In this document: positions 46,909 through 54,524 of the stretch, in pieces
Numbering within the stretch: position 1 is the first letter of the stretch
Layout of the letters: every line of letters begins with the position of its first letter
NCBI RefSeq assembly: GCF_030812475.1
Contig: NZ_JAUSSR010000005.1
Coordinates: 1 to 64,000 of the forward strand
Length of the DNA stretch: 64,000 bases
Source of the DNA: Pseudomonas lini
GTDB lineage: Bacteria; Pseudomonadota; Gammaproteobacteria; Pseudomonadales; Pseudomonadaceae
Direction: 5' to 3'
Program-made: the position numbers and the translations under genes
Notes under the pieces: generated by a model
Databases searched by the model: none
The model's input: only the letters and a program-made list of their open reading frames with translations
Told to the model about the DNA's origin: nothing

Positions 46909-47718
46909 ATGCTCCTGACCCCCAATGCCATGAGCCGGCGCATGCGCTTCGGCCTGTACTTCACCACCGGGCTGATTGCGCTGTTCCTGCTGCTGCCGAT
47001 CGTGTTCATCGTGTTGCTGTCCTTCGGCTCCTCCCAGTGGCTGGTGTTCCCGCCACCGGGCTGGACGCTGAAATGGTACGGCCAGTTCTTCTCCAACCCC
47101 GACTGGATGAACGCCGCGGTGGCCAGCCTGAAGGTCGCGGTACTGACCACGATCTGTGCCGTCGCCCTGGGCTTGCCGACCGCTTTCGCCTTGGTGCGCG
47201 GGCGCTTCCCCGGCCGGGAAATGCTCTACGGCCTGTTCACCCTGCCGATGATCGTGCCGCTGGTGATCATCGCCGTGGCGGTGTACGCGCTGTTTCTCAA
47301 GCTCGGCTACACCGGGACCATGTTCGCCTTCGTGGTCAGCCACGTGATCGTCGCGCTGCCGTTCACCATCATTTCGATCATCAACTCGCTGAAGCTGTTC
47401 GATCAGTCGATCGAGGATGCCGCGGTGATCTGCGGAGCCTCGCGCCTGCAAGCGGTGTTCAAGGTGACCTTTCCGGCGATTCGTCCGGGCATGGTCGCCG
47501 GTGCCCTGTTCGCCTTCCTCGTGTCCTGGGATGAAGTGGTGCTGAGCGTGATGATGGCCAGCCCGACCCTGCAAACCCTTCCCGTGAAAATGTGGACCAC
47601 CCTGCGCCAGGACCTGACGCCTGTGATCGCCGTCGCTTCGACGCTGCTGATCGGCCTCTCGATATTGGTCATGGTCATCGCCACCGCCGTTCGCCGGCGC
47701 AACCCAATCAGCGCCTGA
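46909..47718 (+). CDS. ABC transporter permease (PotC/PotI-like)
   Basis: A 269-aa inner-membrane permease with six predicted TM helices. The cytoplasmic EAA loop is EDAAVICGASRLQAVFKVTFPAI. It starts 6 bp after the first permease. It is the second half of the transmembrane pore of the importer and pairs with the ATPase encoded 16 bp downstream. Confidence 0.92.
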   Translation: MLLTPNAMSRRMRFGLYFTTGLIALFLLLPIVFIVLLSFGSSQWLVFPPPGWTLKWYGQFFSNPDWMNAAVASLKVAVLTTICAVALGLPTAFALVRGRFPGREMLYGLFTLPMIVPLVIIAVAVYALFLKLGYTGTMFAFVVSHVIVALPFTIISIINSLKLFDQSIEDAAVICGASRLQAVFKVTFPAIRPGMVAGALFAFLVSWDEVVLSVMMASPTLQTLPVKMWTTLRQDLTPVIAVASTLLIGLSILVMVIATAVRRRNPISA

Positions 47719-47734
47719 GCGCCAGGAGTACGAC

Positions 47735-48889
47735 ATGAGTGCCGTGATCAAAGATGCCGCGCAGCAAAACGACAAGCCCCTGGTCAGCCTGCGTAACCTG
47801 AACAAATACTACGGTGACTTTGCCGCCGTGGACGACATCTCGCTGGACATCAAGGACGGTGAATTCCTCACCTTCCTCGGCTCCAGCGGCTCCGGCAAAA
47901 GCACCACCCTGTCGATGCTCGCCGGCTTCGAAACTCCGAGCAGCGGCGAGATCCTGGTCAACGGCCAGTCGCTGGTCAACGTACCGCCACACAAGCGCGA
48001 CATCGGCATGGTGTTCCAGCGTTACTCGCTATTCCCGCACCTGTCGGTACGCGACAACATTGCGTTCCCCCTGGCGATTCGCAAACTGGCCACGGCCGAG
48101 CGCGAACGGCGGGTGGATGCCATGCTCAAGCTGGTGCAGTTGGAGCAGTTTGCCCATCGCCGCCCCTCGCAGCTTTCCGGCGGCCAGCAGCAACGGGTCG
48201 CCATCGCCCGGGCGCTGGTCTATGAACCACGCATCCTGCTGATGGACGAACCCCTCGGCGCGCTGGACAAAAAACTGCGTGAAGACCTGCAGGATGAACT
48301 GCGCCAGCTGCATCGCCGGCTGGGCATCACCATTGTCTACGTGACCCACGACCAGGAAGAAGCCATGCGCCTGTCCCAGCGCATCGCGATTTTCAGCCAT
48401 GGCAAGATCGTCGGTTTGGGCAGCGGCTTCGACCTGTACCAGAATCCGCCGAATGCGTTCGTGGCTTCGTTCCTGGGGAACTCGAACTTCCTCAAGCTCA
48501 AGGCCCAGGGCAATGCGGTGGCTACGTTTGAAGGCCAGTCGCTGTCGATTCGCCTGACCGCCGGGCTGCAAACCGATCAGGATGTGCTGCTGATGGTGCG
48601 TCCGGAAAAGGCCCTGGCATTGAGTGTCGAGCAAGCGGCTCAGGAACCTTTGGCAGCGGGCTGGAACGAGGTCTCGGCCAAGGTTGTGGAGGTGTTGTTC
48701 CTGGGTGAGAGCCAGACGTGCAGCGTGGTGACGTCGGGGGGGACTTCGATGACGGTCAAGGCGCTGTCTGCGGCCGGTATGCCGCTGAAAGCGGGTGATC
48801 CGGTGCGTGTGCGTTGGGCTACAGCGGATGCTTGTGTTTATACCGAGTGGGCTGAGAGTGATTTGAACAAGGCTGCCGGGGCTCATTGA
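47735..48889 (+). CDS. ABC transporter ATP-binding protein (PotA-like)
   Basis: A 384-aa ATPase. Walker A is LGSSGSGKSTT, the signature LSGGQQQRVAIARAL, Walker B ILLMDEPLGALD and the switch His in VTHDQEEA. The C-terminal ~130 residues form a TOBE regulatory domain (MVRPEKALAL). It energises the importer encoded just upstream. A terminator hairpin follows. Confidence 0.94.
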   Translation: MSAVIKDAAQQNDKPLVSLRNLNKYYGDFAAVDDISLDIKDGEFLTFLGSSGSGKSTTLSMLAGFETPSSGEILVNGQSLVNVPPHKRDIGMVFQRYSLFPHLSVRDNIAFPLAIRKLATAERERRVDAMLKLVQLEQFAHRRPSQLSGGQQQRVAIARALVYEPRILLMDEPLGALDKKLREDLQDELRQLHRRLGITIVYVTHDQEEAMRLSQRIAIFSHGKIVGLGSGFDLYQNPPNAFVASFLGNSNFLKLKAQGNAVATFEGQSLSIRLTAGLQTDQDVLLMVRPEKALALSVEQAAQEPLAAGWNEVSAKVVEVLFLGESQTCSVVTSGGTSMTVKALSAAGMPLKAGDPVRVRWATADACVYTEWAESDLNKAAGAH

Positions 48890-48937
48890 TTCAGCGTTGG
48901 CCCATGCCAGTGGGCCAGCCGCTACGTGTCACCCTCG

Positions 48938-48974
48938 GGTCGCCGCAACGTCGGGTTGTGGCGGCCTTTTTTTT
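48938..48974 (+). terminator. Intrinsic terminator after the ABC operon
   Basis: The stem GTCGCCGCAAC/GTTGTGGCGGC is followed by eight T residues. A smaller hairpin GGCCCA/TGGGCC precedes it at 48899-48916. Confidence 0.75.
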
Positions 48975-49022
48975 GCTTTTTGATTAGTGGGCATATCCGT
49001 TTTTTTGGTGATGGCCGCTGGC

Positions 49023-49235
49023 GGTTCCGCCCTTACGGCGGGTCACTTTCGAAAAGCGCGAAAGTAACCAAAGCGCTCTTGCCCCTGTCGTTCGGTGCCT
49101 CGCTTAGGCTCGGCATGCCCTCGCTCCGGTCCTGCTCCGTGGGCCCGCCGCCATCGGCCATCCATGGCCGGGGGCGGCTAACCCGGCATCCATGCCGGGT
49201 TGCCCACTGCGCAGAACCTCCACTCGGCCTCTCGA
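49023..49235. repeat. ~210-bp repeat, left copy
   Basis: It starts GGTTCCGCCCTTACGGCGGG and ends at GGCCTCTCGA. An inverted copy with about 95% identity lies at 51823-52030. It contains the internal palindrome AACCCGGCATCCATGCCGGGTT. Open frames through it on several strands are artefacts. It forms the left border of the aaRS-like island and, with the REP pair below, fills the gap 48890-49654. Confidence 0.85.
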
Positions 49236-49323
49236 GGGGGCGGTGCATCAAGATCAAAAGCTGCAGGCGAGCTAACGCTCGGCCTGTTGAGTGGTGAAGA
49301 GCGAAAAGCTGTACGCCGATCCG

Positions 49324-49415
49324 TTGTGGGAGCGAGCCTGCTCGCGAAGAGGCCTGCACATTCAACATCCACTTTGGATGACACACCGCCTTCGCGAGCG
49401 GGCTCGCTCCCACAT
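49324..49415. repeat. REP pair (REPIN)
   Basis: Inverted arms TGTGGGAGCGAGCCTGCTCG and CGAGCGGGCTCGCTCCCACA. The segment after it (49430-49654) is AT-rich and without a supported gene. Confidence 0.8.
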
Positions 49416-49654
49416 TGGATTTCCCACATTGGATCTTTGCCGGATTCGGGGTTTGTGTGCACCCCGATTACCTGTGGGAATTGGCTTATCGAATAACCCA
49501 ATTATCCTTATAAAAACGGCTTTGTCTGAAGGAAATTTCCGAAATACAACACAAGACCAATGAGCGCTTGAAATCTCAAACCTCAATAAATATACAGGTA
49601 CCTGCACAGCGTCAATTTCAAAGGTAAGCGCTGCCTTCTCAACCCCGAGGCATT

Positions 49655-50227
49655 ATGAAGAACGCTATATCACCGACAAGAAATGAAAATTTTTCCGAAT
49701 GGTATCAACAAGTCATCAGCCACTCTGAACTGGCAGAAAACTCTCCTGCCAACGTCGATAAGCGGGACATGAATGGCGGCGAGAAGAAGTGGTATCACAT
49801 CAAGCGTGGCGTCCCCGTTCGGGTTGAAGTCGGCATAAAGGAACTGGAACAGAACGTGGTTTCGTACTCGTGCCGAAACGACAGCAAGAACCTGATGAAA
49901 GCTGACATTGGCGCATTTGTAAAAGACCTACCCAGGATCCTGCAGACTTTGCAGAAAAACATGCTTGAAAGCGCCAGAGCAAATCTGTCGAACAACACCC
50001 ATGCGGTCACTACGCTGAATGATTTCAAACAGGCCTTCAACGAGAAAAACAAACTCAACGCTTTTGTTTTGGCACCTTTCGTTGAGGATGAAAAAGTTGA
50101 AAAAACCATTGGTGAACTGGGTGTAACCGTTCGCTGTATTCCGCTGGATCAACCCAAGACCTGCGCCACGTGCCTGTTCACAGGGCAGACAACAAAAACC
50201 TGGGCCCTGTATGCAAAGTCGTATTAA
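49655..50227 (+). CDS. ProRS-derived protein lacking the catalytic core
   Basis: A 190-aa protein. Residues ~6-32 (FSEWYQQVISHSELAENSP) match the N-terminal helix of archaeal/eukaryotic-type prolyl-tRNA synthetases. Residues ~36-190 match only the end of the anticodon-binding domain and the C-terminal domain (RGVPVRVEVGIKELEQN; AFVLAPF; VRCIPLDQ; KTCATC; final Tyr). The whole class II catalytic domain between them is missing with the frame kept. It therefore cannot activate proline; tRNA or protein binding is possible. It is AT-rich, 218 bp before a PheS-like gene and inside inverted repeats. It could be a real short family or a deletion remnant. Confidence 0.7.
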   Translation: MKNAISPTRNENFSEWYQQVISHSELAENSPANVDKRDMNGGEKKWYHIKRGVPVRVEVGIKELEQNVVSYSCRNDSKNLMKADIGAFVKDLPRILQTLQKNMLESARANLSNNTHAVTTLNDFKQAFNEKNKLNAFVLAPFVEDEKVEKTIGELGVTVRCIPLDQPKTCATCLFTGQTTKTWALYAKSY

Positions 50228-50233
50228 GCAGTT

Positions 50234-50250
50234 CCTGGCGTAAGCCAGGC
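50234..50250. other. Small hairpin in the island intergenic region
   Basis: CCTGGC/GCCAGG with a GTAA tetraloop directly follows the ProRS-derived gene. It lacks a clear T tail, so it may be a stabilising or attenuating structure rather than a terminator. Confidence 0.35.
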
Positions 50251-50445
50251 TTGTCGGTGCATCTATGCAGTGAAGATTTTATAGAGCTGGATAAAGCCCT
50301 GCCGAGCACTTTTGTAAGTGGCGTCTGTAGTACTTTTCCGAAAATCCAAAACTTCTCAACTATGAGTTGTGACCATTGACCCGTTGTCGCTATGTTCGTT
50401 TAGTCCCTTTAAAACAACAACCAACGGTCAATAGAGGATTAGCGG

Positions 50446-51594
50446 GTGCAAACACCAAAGAACTATCTGACAGATACATCAGCCCATCAAGCCCTGTTAC
50501 TGCATGACCTTACCGAGCCAAGCACTCACGATCACGCCATCCGACTATTGCTGAATGAAATTCTCCTGGGACTCGCTGAGAAAGGTTGGCCCCAGGCGAA
50601 AATCCAGACAGGCCCGCGGATAGTTTCCGCTGAAGAAAACTACGGTTTGCTCGGTTATGACCCAAAAGAAATCACCCTCGGCAGTGAACACACCCGTTGG
50701 GTCGACGAGCACTCTCTGTTGCGAACGCAAACCACCAGTCAAATTCCGGCGGCGCTGCAGCGTGCGGCGGGTGTACGGCAGCCGGGTGAGATGATTTTGC
50801 TGGCTGCGCCTGGCATCACTTTTCGCCGGGATAGCCGGGATCGTTGGCATTGTGCAGAACCGCATCAAATGGACGTCTGGGTGCTCGGTGATCCTGAGGC
50901 GTCAACGCATGAACACTTGTTGCGCCTGGTCAGCGATATCCTCGAATCAGCCGTACCGGATAAATCCTGGGTCTACAGCAACAGTCCGCATCACTACACC
51001 GAAGGCGGAATTGAAGTGAATGTGTTGAATGACGGCGCACCGGTGGAAGTCCTGGAGTGCGGTCGTATAGCGCGGTCTTTGCTGGAGCGACTTGATATTG
51101 ACCCGTTACAGCATGGAGGGCTGGCGCTCGGAATGGGTCTGGACCGCCTGACCATGCTACGCAAAGGCATCCCGGATATTCGCTTGCTGCGCGATCAGAA
51201 CGTACGGGTTCAGGCGCAGATGCATGATTTGAACCCATGGAACGCCGTATCACGCTTGCCTTCGATTGCCCGTGACATTTCGTTGGCGGTCACGCCTGGG
51301 CTGAGCGAGGAAGTGTTGACCGAAAGAATGTTACAAGCGGCTGGCGACTGTGCTGACTGGATCGAGGAGATGCAAGTCAAGGGACGTTGGGAATTCTCGG
51401 AAGTACCCGAGCAGGCCATTGAACGCCTCGGACTGCTGCCGGGACAGGAAAATGTGCTGCTACGCGTCGTATTGCGTGATTGTTCGCGATCAATCACGAC
51501 TGCCGAGGCCAATGCCTTGTATTCAAAAATTCAGTCGGCGTTGCATGAAGGGGCGCCGGGGGCGGGTTACAAAATGGATTCTACCAAGGTTTAA
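50446..51594 (+). CDS. PheS-like class II ligase with FDX-ACB domain
   Basis: A 382-aa orphan paralogue of the phenylalanyl-tRNA synthetase alpha chain. The N-terminal two thirds are a class II catalytic domain (HQMDVWVLG; motif 3 GGLALGMGLDRLTMLRKGIPDIRLL). The last ~95 residues (RLPSIARDISLAV to NALYSKIQSAL) are a ferredoxin-fold anticodon-binding domain, normally found in PheT or mitochondrial PheRS. The usual N-terminal coiled coil of PheS is absent. It starts at GTG 50446 after GAGG. It may aminoacylate a tRNA, tRNA-like RNA or carrier. The neighbour is a core-less ProRS fragment. Confidence 0.8.
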   Translation: MQTPKNYLTDTSAHQALLLHDLTEPSTHDHAIRLLLNEILLGLAEKGWPQAKIQTGPRIVSAEENYGLLGYDPKEITLGSEHTRWVDEHSLLRTQTTSQIPAALQRAAGVRQPGEMILLAAPGITFRRDSRDRWHCAEPHQMDVWVLGDPEASTHEHLLRLVSDILESAVPDKSWVYSNSPHHYTEGGIEVNVLNDGAPVEVLECGRIARSLLERLDIDPLQHGGLALGMGLDRLTMLRKGIPDIRLLRDQNVRVQAQMHDLNPWNAVSRLPSIARDISLAVTPGLSEEVLTERMLQAAGDCADWIEEMQVKGRWEFSEVPEQAIERLGLLPGQENVLLRVVLRDCSRSITTAEANALYSKIQSALHEGAPGAGYKMDSTKV

Positions 51595-51617
51595 AAACCG
51601 TCAAGGCAAATGCAAAA

Positions 51618-51728
51618 CCTGTAGGAGCCGGCTTGTCGGGTCGCCGCACCGTAACGAAAGCGGTGGGTCAGTCGACATAATTATCACTGGACGGGCGCCT
51701 TCGCCGGCAAGCCGGGCTCCTACAGGGG
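51618..51728. repeat. REP pair (imperfect)
   Basis: Arms CCTGTAGGAGCCGGCTTGTC and GGCAAGCCGGGCTCCTACAG are inverted after the PheS-like gene. It is the first element of the gap 51595-52175. Confidence 0.75.
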
Positions 51729-51776
51729 TACGTGTGCGCTTGAGGGATGGGTCGGCCCGTAGGCCGCCTCGCTTTG

Positions 51777-51806
51777 GCTTTTGCTTTTGCTTTTGCTTTT
51801 GCTTTT
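51777..51806. repeat. Simple sequence repeat (GCTTTT)5
   Basis: Five uninterrupted copies of GCTTTT, with a degenerate copy just before, lie at the border of the right ~210-bp repeat. Slippage could vary the copy number. Confidence 0.9.
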
Positions 51807-51822
51807 GCGGTGTGCGCCCCAT

Positions 51823-52030
51823 CGAGAGGCCGAGCGCAGGTTCTGCGCAGTGGGCAACCCGGCATGGATGCCGGGTTAGCCGCCCCCGGCCATGGATGGC
51901 CGATGGCGGCGGGCCCACGGAGCAGGACCGGAGCGAGGGCATGCCGAGCATTAGCGAGGCACCGAACGACAGGGGCAAGCCCTTGGTTACTTGGGGCTTT
52001 TCCAAGTGACCCGCCGTAAGGGCGGAACCC
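51823..52030. repeat. ~210-bp repeat, right inverted copy
   Basis: Inverse complement of 49023-49235 with scattered substitutions, the most in the GGAAAAGCCCC segment. It closes the island carrying the two aaRS-like genes. Confidence 0.85.
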
Positions 52031-52096
52031 TAAGTCGCCATGCCCGCAGAAACGGATATGTACTCGGTCAGCAAAACATAGGTCGACTGCCAGACT

Positions 52097-52150
52097 GCCT
52101 TCGCGAGCAGGCTCGCTCCCACAATGGTTAATGGTTGATGGTTAATGGTT
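52097..52150. repeat. REP half plus 7-bp tandem repeat
   Basis: A single arm TTCGCGAGCAGGCTCGCTCC is followed by four near copies of ATGGTTA (52123-52150). It lies just downstream of the permease gene's 3' end. Confidence 0.7.
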
Positions 52151-52175
52151 CCAGAGCATTTCAGCCAAGCTTCGA

Positions 52176-53582
52176 TCAGTCGGTATAACCGAGTCTGGCG
52201 GCCTTGAGATCTTGAGTCTGCCCACGCGTCGCCAGGCAGTAGTACAGCGGACAAGTCACCACCAACCCCACCAGCCACGACAAGTCAGCCCCTTCGATCA
52301 AATTGGCATACGGCCCGATATACAACGAGGTGTTGGCAAACGGCAACTGCACGATAATCCCGATGAAGTACGCCACAATCGCATGCAGATTGAACCGTCC
52401 GTAAATCCCGCCATCTGCACGGAAGATCGAGGCAATGTCATAGCTGCCGCGCTTGATCAGGTAAAAATCGATCAGGTTGATCGACGCCCACGGCACCAGC
52501 ACCAGCAACAGCGCCAGAATCAAGCCGATGAACTGCGAAATGAAGTCCGCCGAAGCGCCCAGCGCCACCACGCAGCAGCCCGCCAGTACCAGGCTCGACA
52601 ACACCACCCGCACCTTGATGCTCGGCGTCCATTGGCTGGCGAAGGTCTGGATCGAAGTGATGATCGACAGCACCGCGCCATACAGATTCAAGGCGTTGTG
52701 GCTGATGATATTGAGCAAAAACAGCACCATCAGAATCGGACCCAACCAGCCGGTGGACTGCTTGACCGCCGCCATCGCCTCGGTGCCTTCCGGGGTCGCC
52801 AATACCGCTACCGCACCGAAGGTGAACGACAGGATGGTGCCCAGGGTCGCGCCCAGGTAAGTGGCCCAGAACGGTTTGGCGATGCCGATATCCGCCGGCA
52901 GGTAGCGCGAGTAGTCCGACACATAGGGCGAGAAACTGATCTGCCAGATGATCCCCAACGACACCGTCGCCAGCCAGCCGGACAGGTTGAAACCGCCGCG
53001 ACTGAAGAAGTCCGCCGGCAGGTCATGGGCGAAGATATAGAAGAACCCGGCGAGCAAGGCGCTGCCCATGACCCAGGTGCCGATGCGGTTGAGGGTATGG
53101 ATGAAACGATAGCCGATCACCCCGATCGCCGTGGCGCTCAAGGCGCCGATGAGGATGCTCGCTGGCACCGGCACCGACGGCGCGATACCGACGATCGATT
53201 TACCCGCGAGGACGATGTTGGAGATGAAAAAACCGATGTAGATCAGCGCCGCAAAAAACACGATCAGCAGCGCGCCATAACGACCGAACTGGCCGCGGCT
53301 CTGCACCATCTGCGGAATCCCCATGCGCGGTCCCTGGGCCGACGCCAGGGCAATCACCAGGCCGCCGATCATGTGCCCCAGCGCAATCGCCAGCAGCCCC
53401 CAGAACAGATCAAGGTGAAACACCTGAACCACCATGGCGCCGGTGACGATGGGCAGCGGTGCGATGTTGGTGCTGAACCATAGGGTGAATAGATCGCGGG
53501 CCTTCCCGTGGCGCTCTGCGAGTGGGACGTAATCGACCGTGTGATTCTCGATCAAGGGGTCTTGCCGGGACGTCTGGGACAT
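52176..53582 (-). CDS. NCS1 family permease (cytosine/purine permease type)
   Basis: A 468-aa 12-TM transporter. FTLWFSTNIAPLPIVTGAMV at the N-terminus and GPRMGIPQMVQSRGQFGRYGALL are NCS1 signatures shared with CodB, hydantoin and allantoin carriers. NCS1 carriers import nucleobase-like rings with cations. The gene reads towards the island. Its promoter carries operator site 4, nearly identical to the ABC promoter, so it belongs to the GntR regulon. This favours a heterocyclic or amide substrate for the pathway. Confidence 0.9.
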   Translation of the reverse strand: MSQTSRQDPLIENHTVDYVPLAERHGKARDLFTLWFSTNIAPLPIVTGAMVVQVFHLDLFWGLLAIALGHMIGGLVIALASAQGPRMGIPQMVQSRGQFGRYGALLIVFFAALIYIGFFISNIVLAGKSIVGIAPSVPVPASILIGALSATAIGVIGYRFIHTLNRIGTWVMGSALLAGFFYIFAHDLPADFFSRGGFNLSGWLATVSLGIIWQISFSPYVSDYSRYLPADIGIAKPFWATYLGATLGTILSFTFGAVAVLATPEGTEAMAAVKQSTGWLGPILMVLFLLNIISHNALNLYGAVLSIITSIQTFASQWTPSIKVRVVLSSLVLAGCCVVALGASADFISQFIGLILALLLVLVPWASINLIDFYLIKRGSYDIASIFRADGGIYGRFNLHAIVAYFIGIIVQLPFANTSLYIGPYANLIEGADLSWLVGLVVTCPLYYCLATRGQTQDLKAARLGYTD

Positions 53583-53671
53583 ATGAATGAACTCGAGTTT
53601 GTCTGATCTTATAGTTGTACGAAGCCAAACCGGGGGAGCTCCATGGCCACCCCTCAGATGCCGACCATATT

Positions 53672-53683
53672 ATGGTATTCCAA
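53672..53683. promoter_or_regulatory. GntR-type operator site 4
   Basis: ATGGTATTCCAA lies 90 bp before the permease ATG. On the permease strand TTGTGC is followed after 16 bp by TAATAT, overlapping the operator. 24 bp around it are shared with site 3. Confidence 0.65.
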
Positions 53684-53844
53684 ACTTTGCACAAGACTGA
53701 TCCGCACTTTTCTCGAGTATCTGATATGCCATTGTGACGGATGACTGCAAGCTCCGTCAGGCGTCAAAGCCCGTATTTACTGGGTTAAAGCCCTAATCCT
53801 CACGTTTATCGGCTCATCGAAAAAGCCCTTGCAAACTATGTATT

Positions 53845-53856
53845 ACGGTATACCAT
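53845..53856. promoter_or_regulatory. GntR-type operator site 5
   Basis: ACGGTATACCAT, one mismatch from consensus, lies 51 bp before flavin reductase 2. With site 4 it is the content of the 325-bp gap 53583-53907, which otherwise shows nothing recognisable. Confidence 0.65.
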
Positions 53857-53907
53857 CATACCTACAAACACATAAAAACCCGCACCACACCGCCAGAGGA
53901 CCGTCCC

Positions 53908-54393
53908 ATGATCGATGCCGCCATCTACAAACAAGTGATGGGTTCTTTTCCGTCCGGCGTGACCGTGATCACCACGCTCGATGACGACGGCCAGATCGTC
54001 GGCCTGACCGCCAGCGCCTTCAGTTCGCTGTCCATGGACCCGGCCCTGGTGCTGTTCTGCCCCAACTACAGTTCCGACTCCTACCCCGTATTGATCAAGA
54101 ACAAACGCTTTGCCATCCACGTCCTGTCCGGCGGCCAGCAGAGCGAAGCCTATGCCTTCGCGCGCAAAGGCAAGGACAAGGCGCAGGGCATCGAATGGAC
54201 GTTGAGCGAACTGGGCAACCCTATCCTGGCGAACGCCACGGCGGTCATCGAGTGCGAACTGTGGCGCGAATATGAAGGCGGCGACCACGCGATCATGGTC
54301 GGCGCGGTGAAGAACCTGATGGTGCCCCGGCACAACGCCGGGCCACTGGTGTATTGCCACGGCAAGATGGGCGCCCTGCCCGTTCCGGCCTGA
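53908..54393 (+). CDS. Flavin reductase (FMN-binding), paralogue 2
   Basis: A 161-aa flavin reductase-like protein (MGSFPSGVTVITT, GLTASAFSSLSMDPALVLFC, YEGGDHAIMVGAVKNL). It is of identical length and strongly similar to the 40384 product, so the two arose by duplication. It sits 131 bp upstream of the LLM oxygenase gene and is the obvious reductase component for it. It has its own GntR-type operator. Confidence 0.92.
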   Translation: MIDAAIYKQVMGSFPSGVTVITTLDDDGQIVGLTASAFSSLSMDPALVLFCPNYSSDSYPVLIKNKRFAIHVLSGGQQSEAYAFARKGKDKAQGIEWTLSELGNPILANATAVIECELWREYEGGDHAIMVGAVKNLMVPRHNAGPLVYCHGKMGALPVPA

Positions 54394-54457
54394 CTATGGC
54401 CCCCTTTCCACAGGCAAGCTCCCTCTAGCAAGAAACATTTTGCCGTCAATTCGTATT

Positions 54458-54469
54458 ATGGTATACCAA
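54458..54469. promoter_or_regulatory. GntR-type operator site 6
   Basis: ATGGTATACCAA, one mismatch from the palindrome, within TATTATGGTATACCAATAAT. It lies 55 bp before the LLM oxygenase ATG, so that gene has its own regulated promoter. Confidence 0.65.
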
Positions 54470-54524
54470 TAATCAACAGGCCCGCAGTCGACCGGCCGAC
54501 AACAAAAGATCCGAGGTAAGCGTC

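Noticed and set aside
45892..47805. 637-codon frame opposite the ABC permease genes
   Set aside because: It is rich in His/Gln/Arg/Glu with no domain and is the mirror of well-conserved permease genes, a usual high-GC shadow.
49033..49501. Several open frames across the left ~210-bp repeat
   Set aside because: They follow the repeat and its inverted copy rather than any protein family, and lack ribosome-binding sites.
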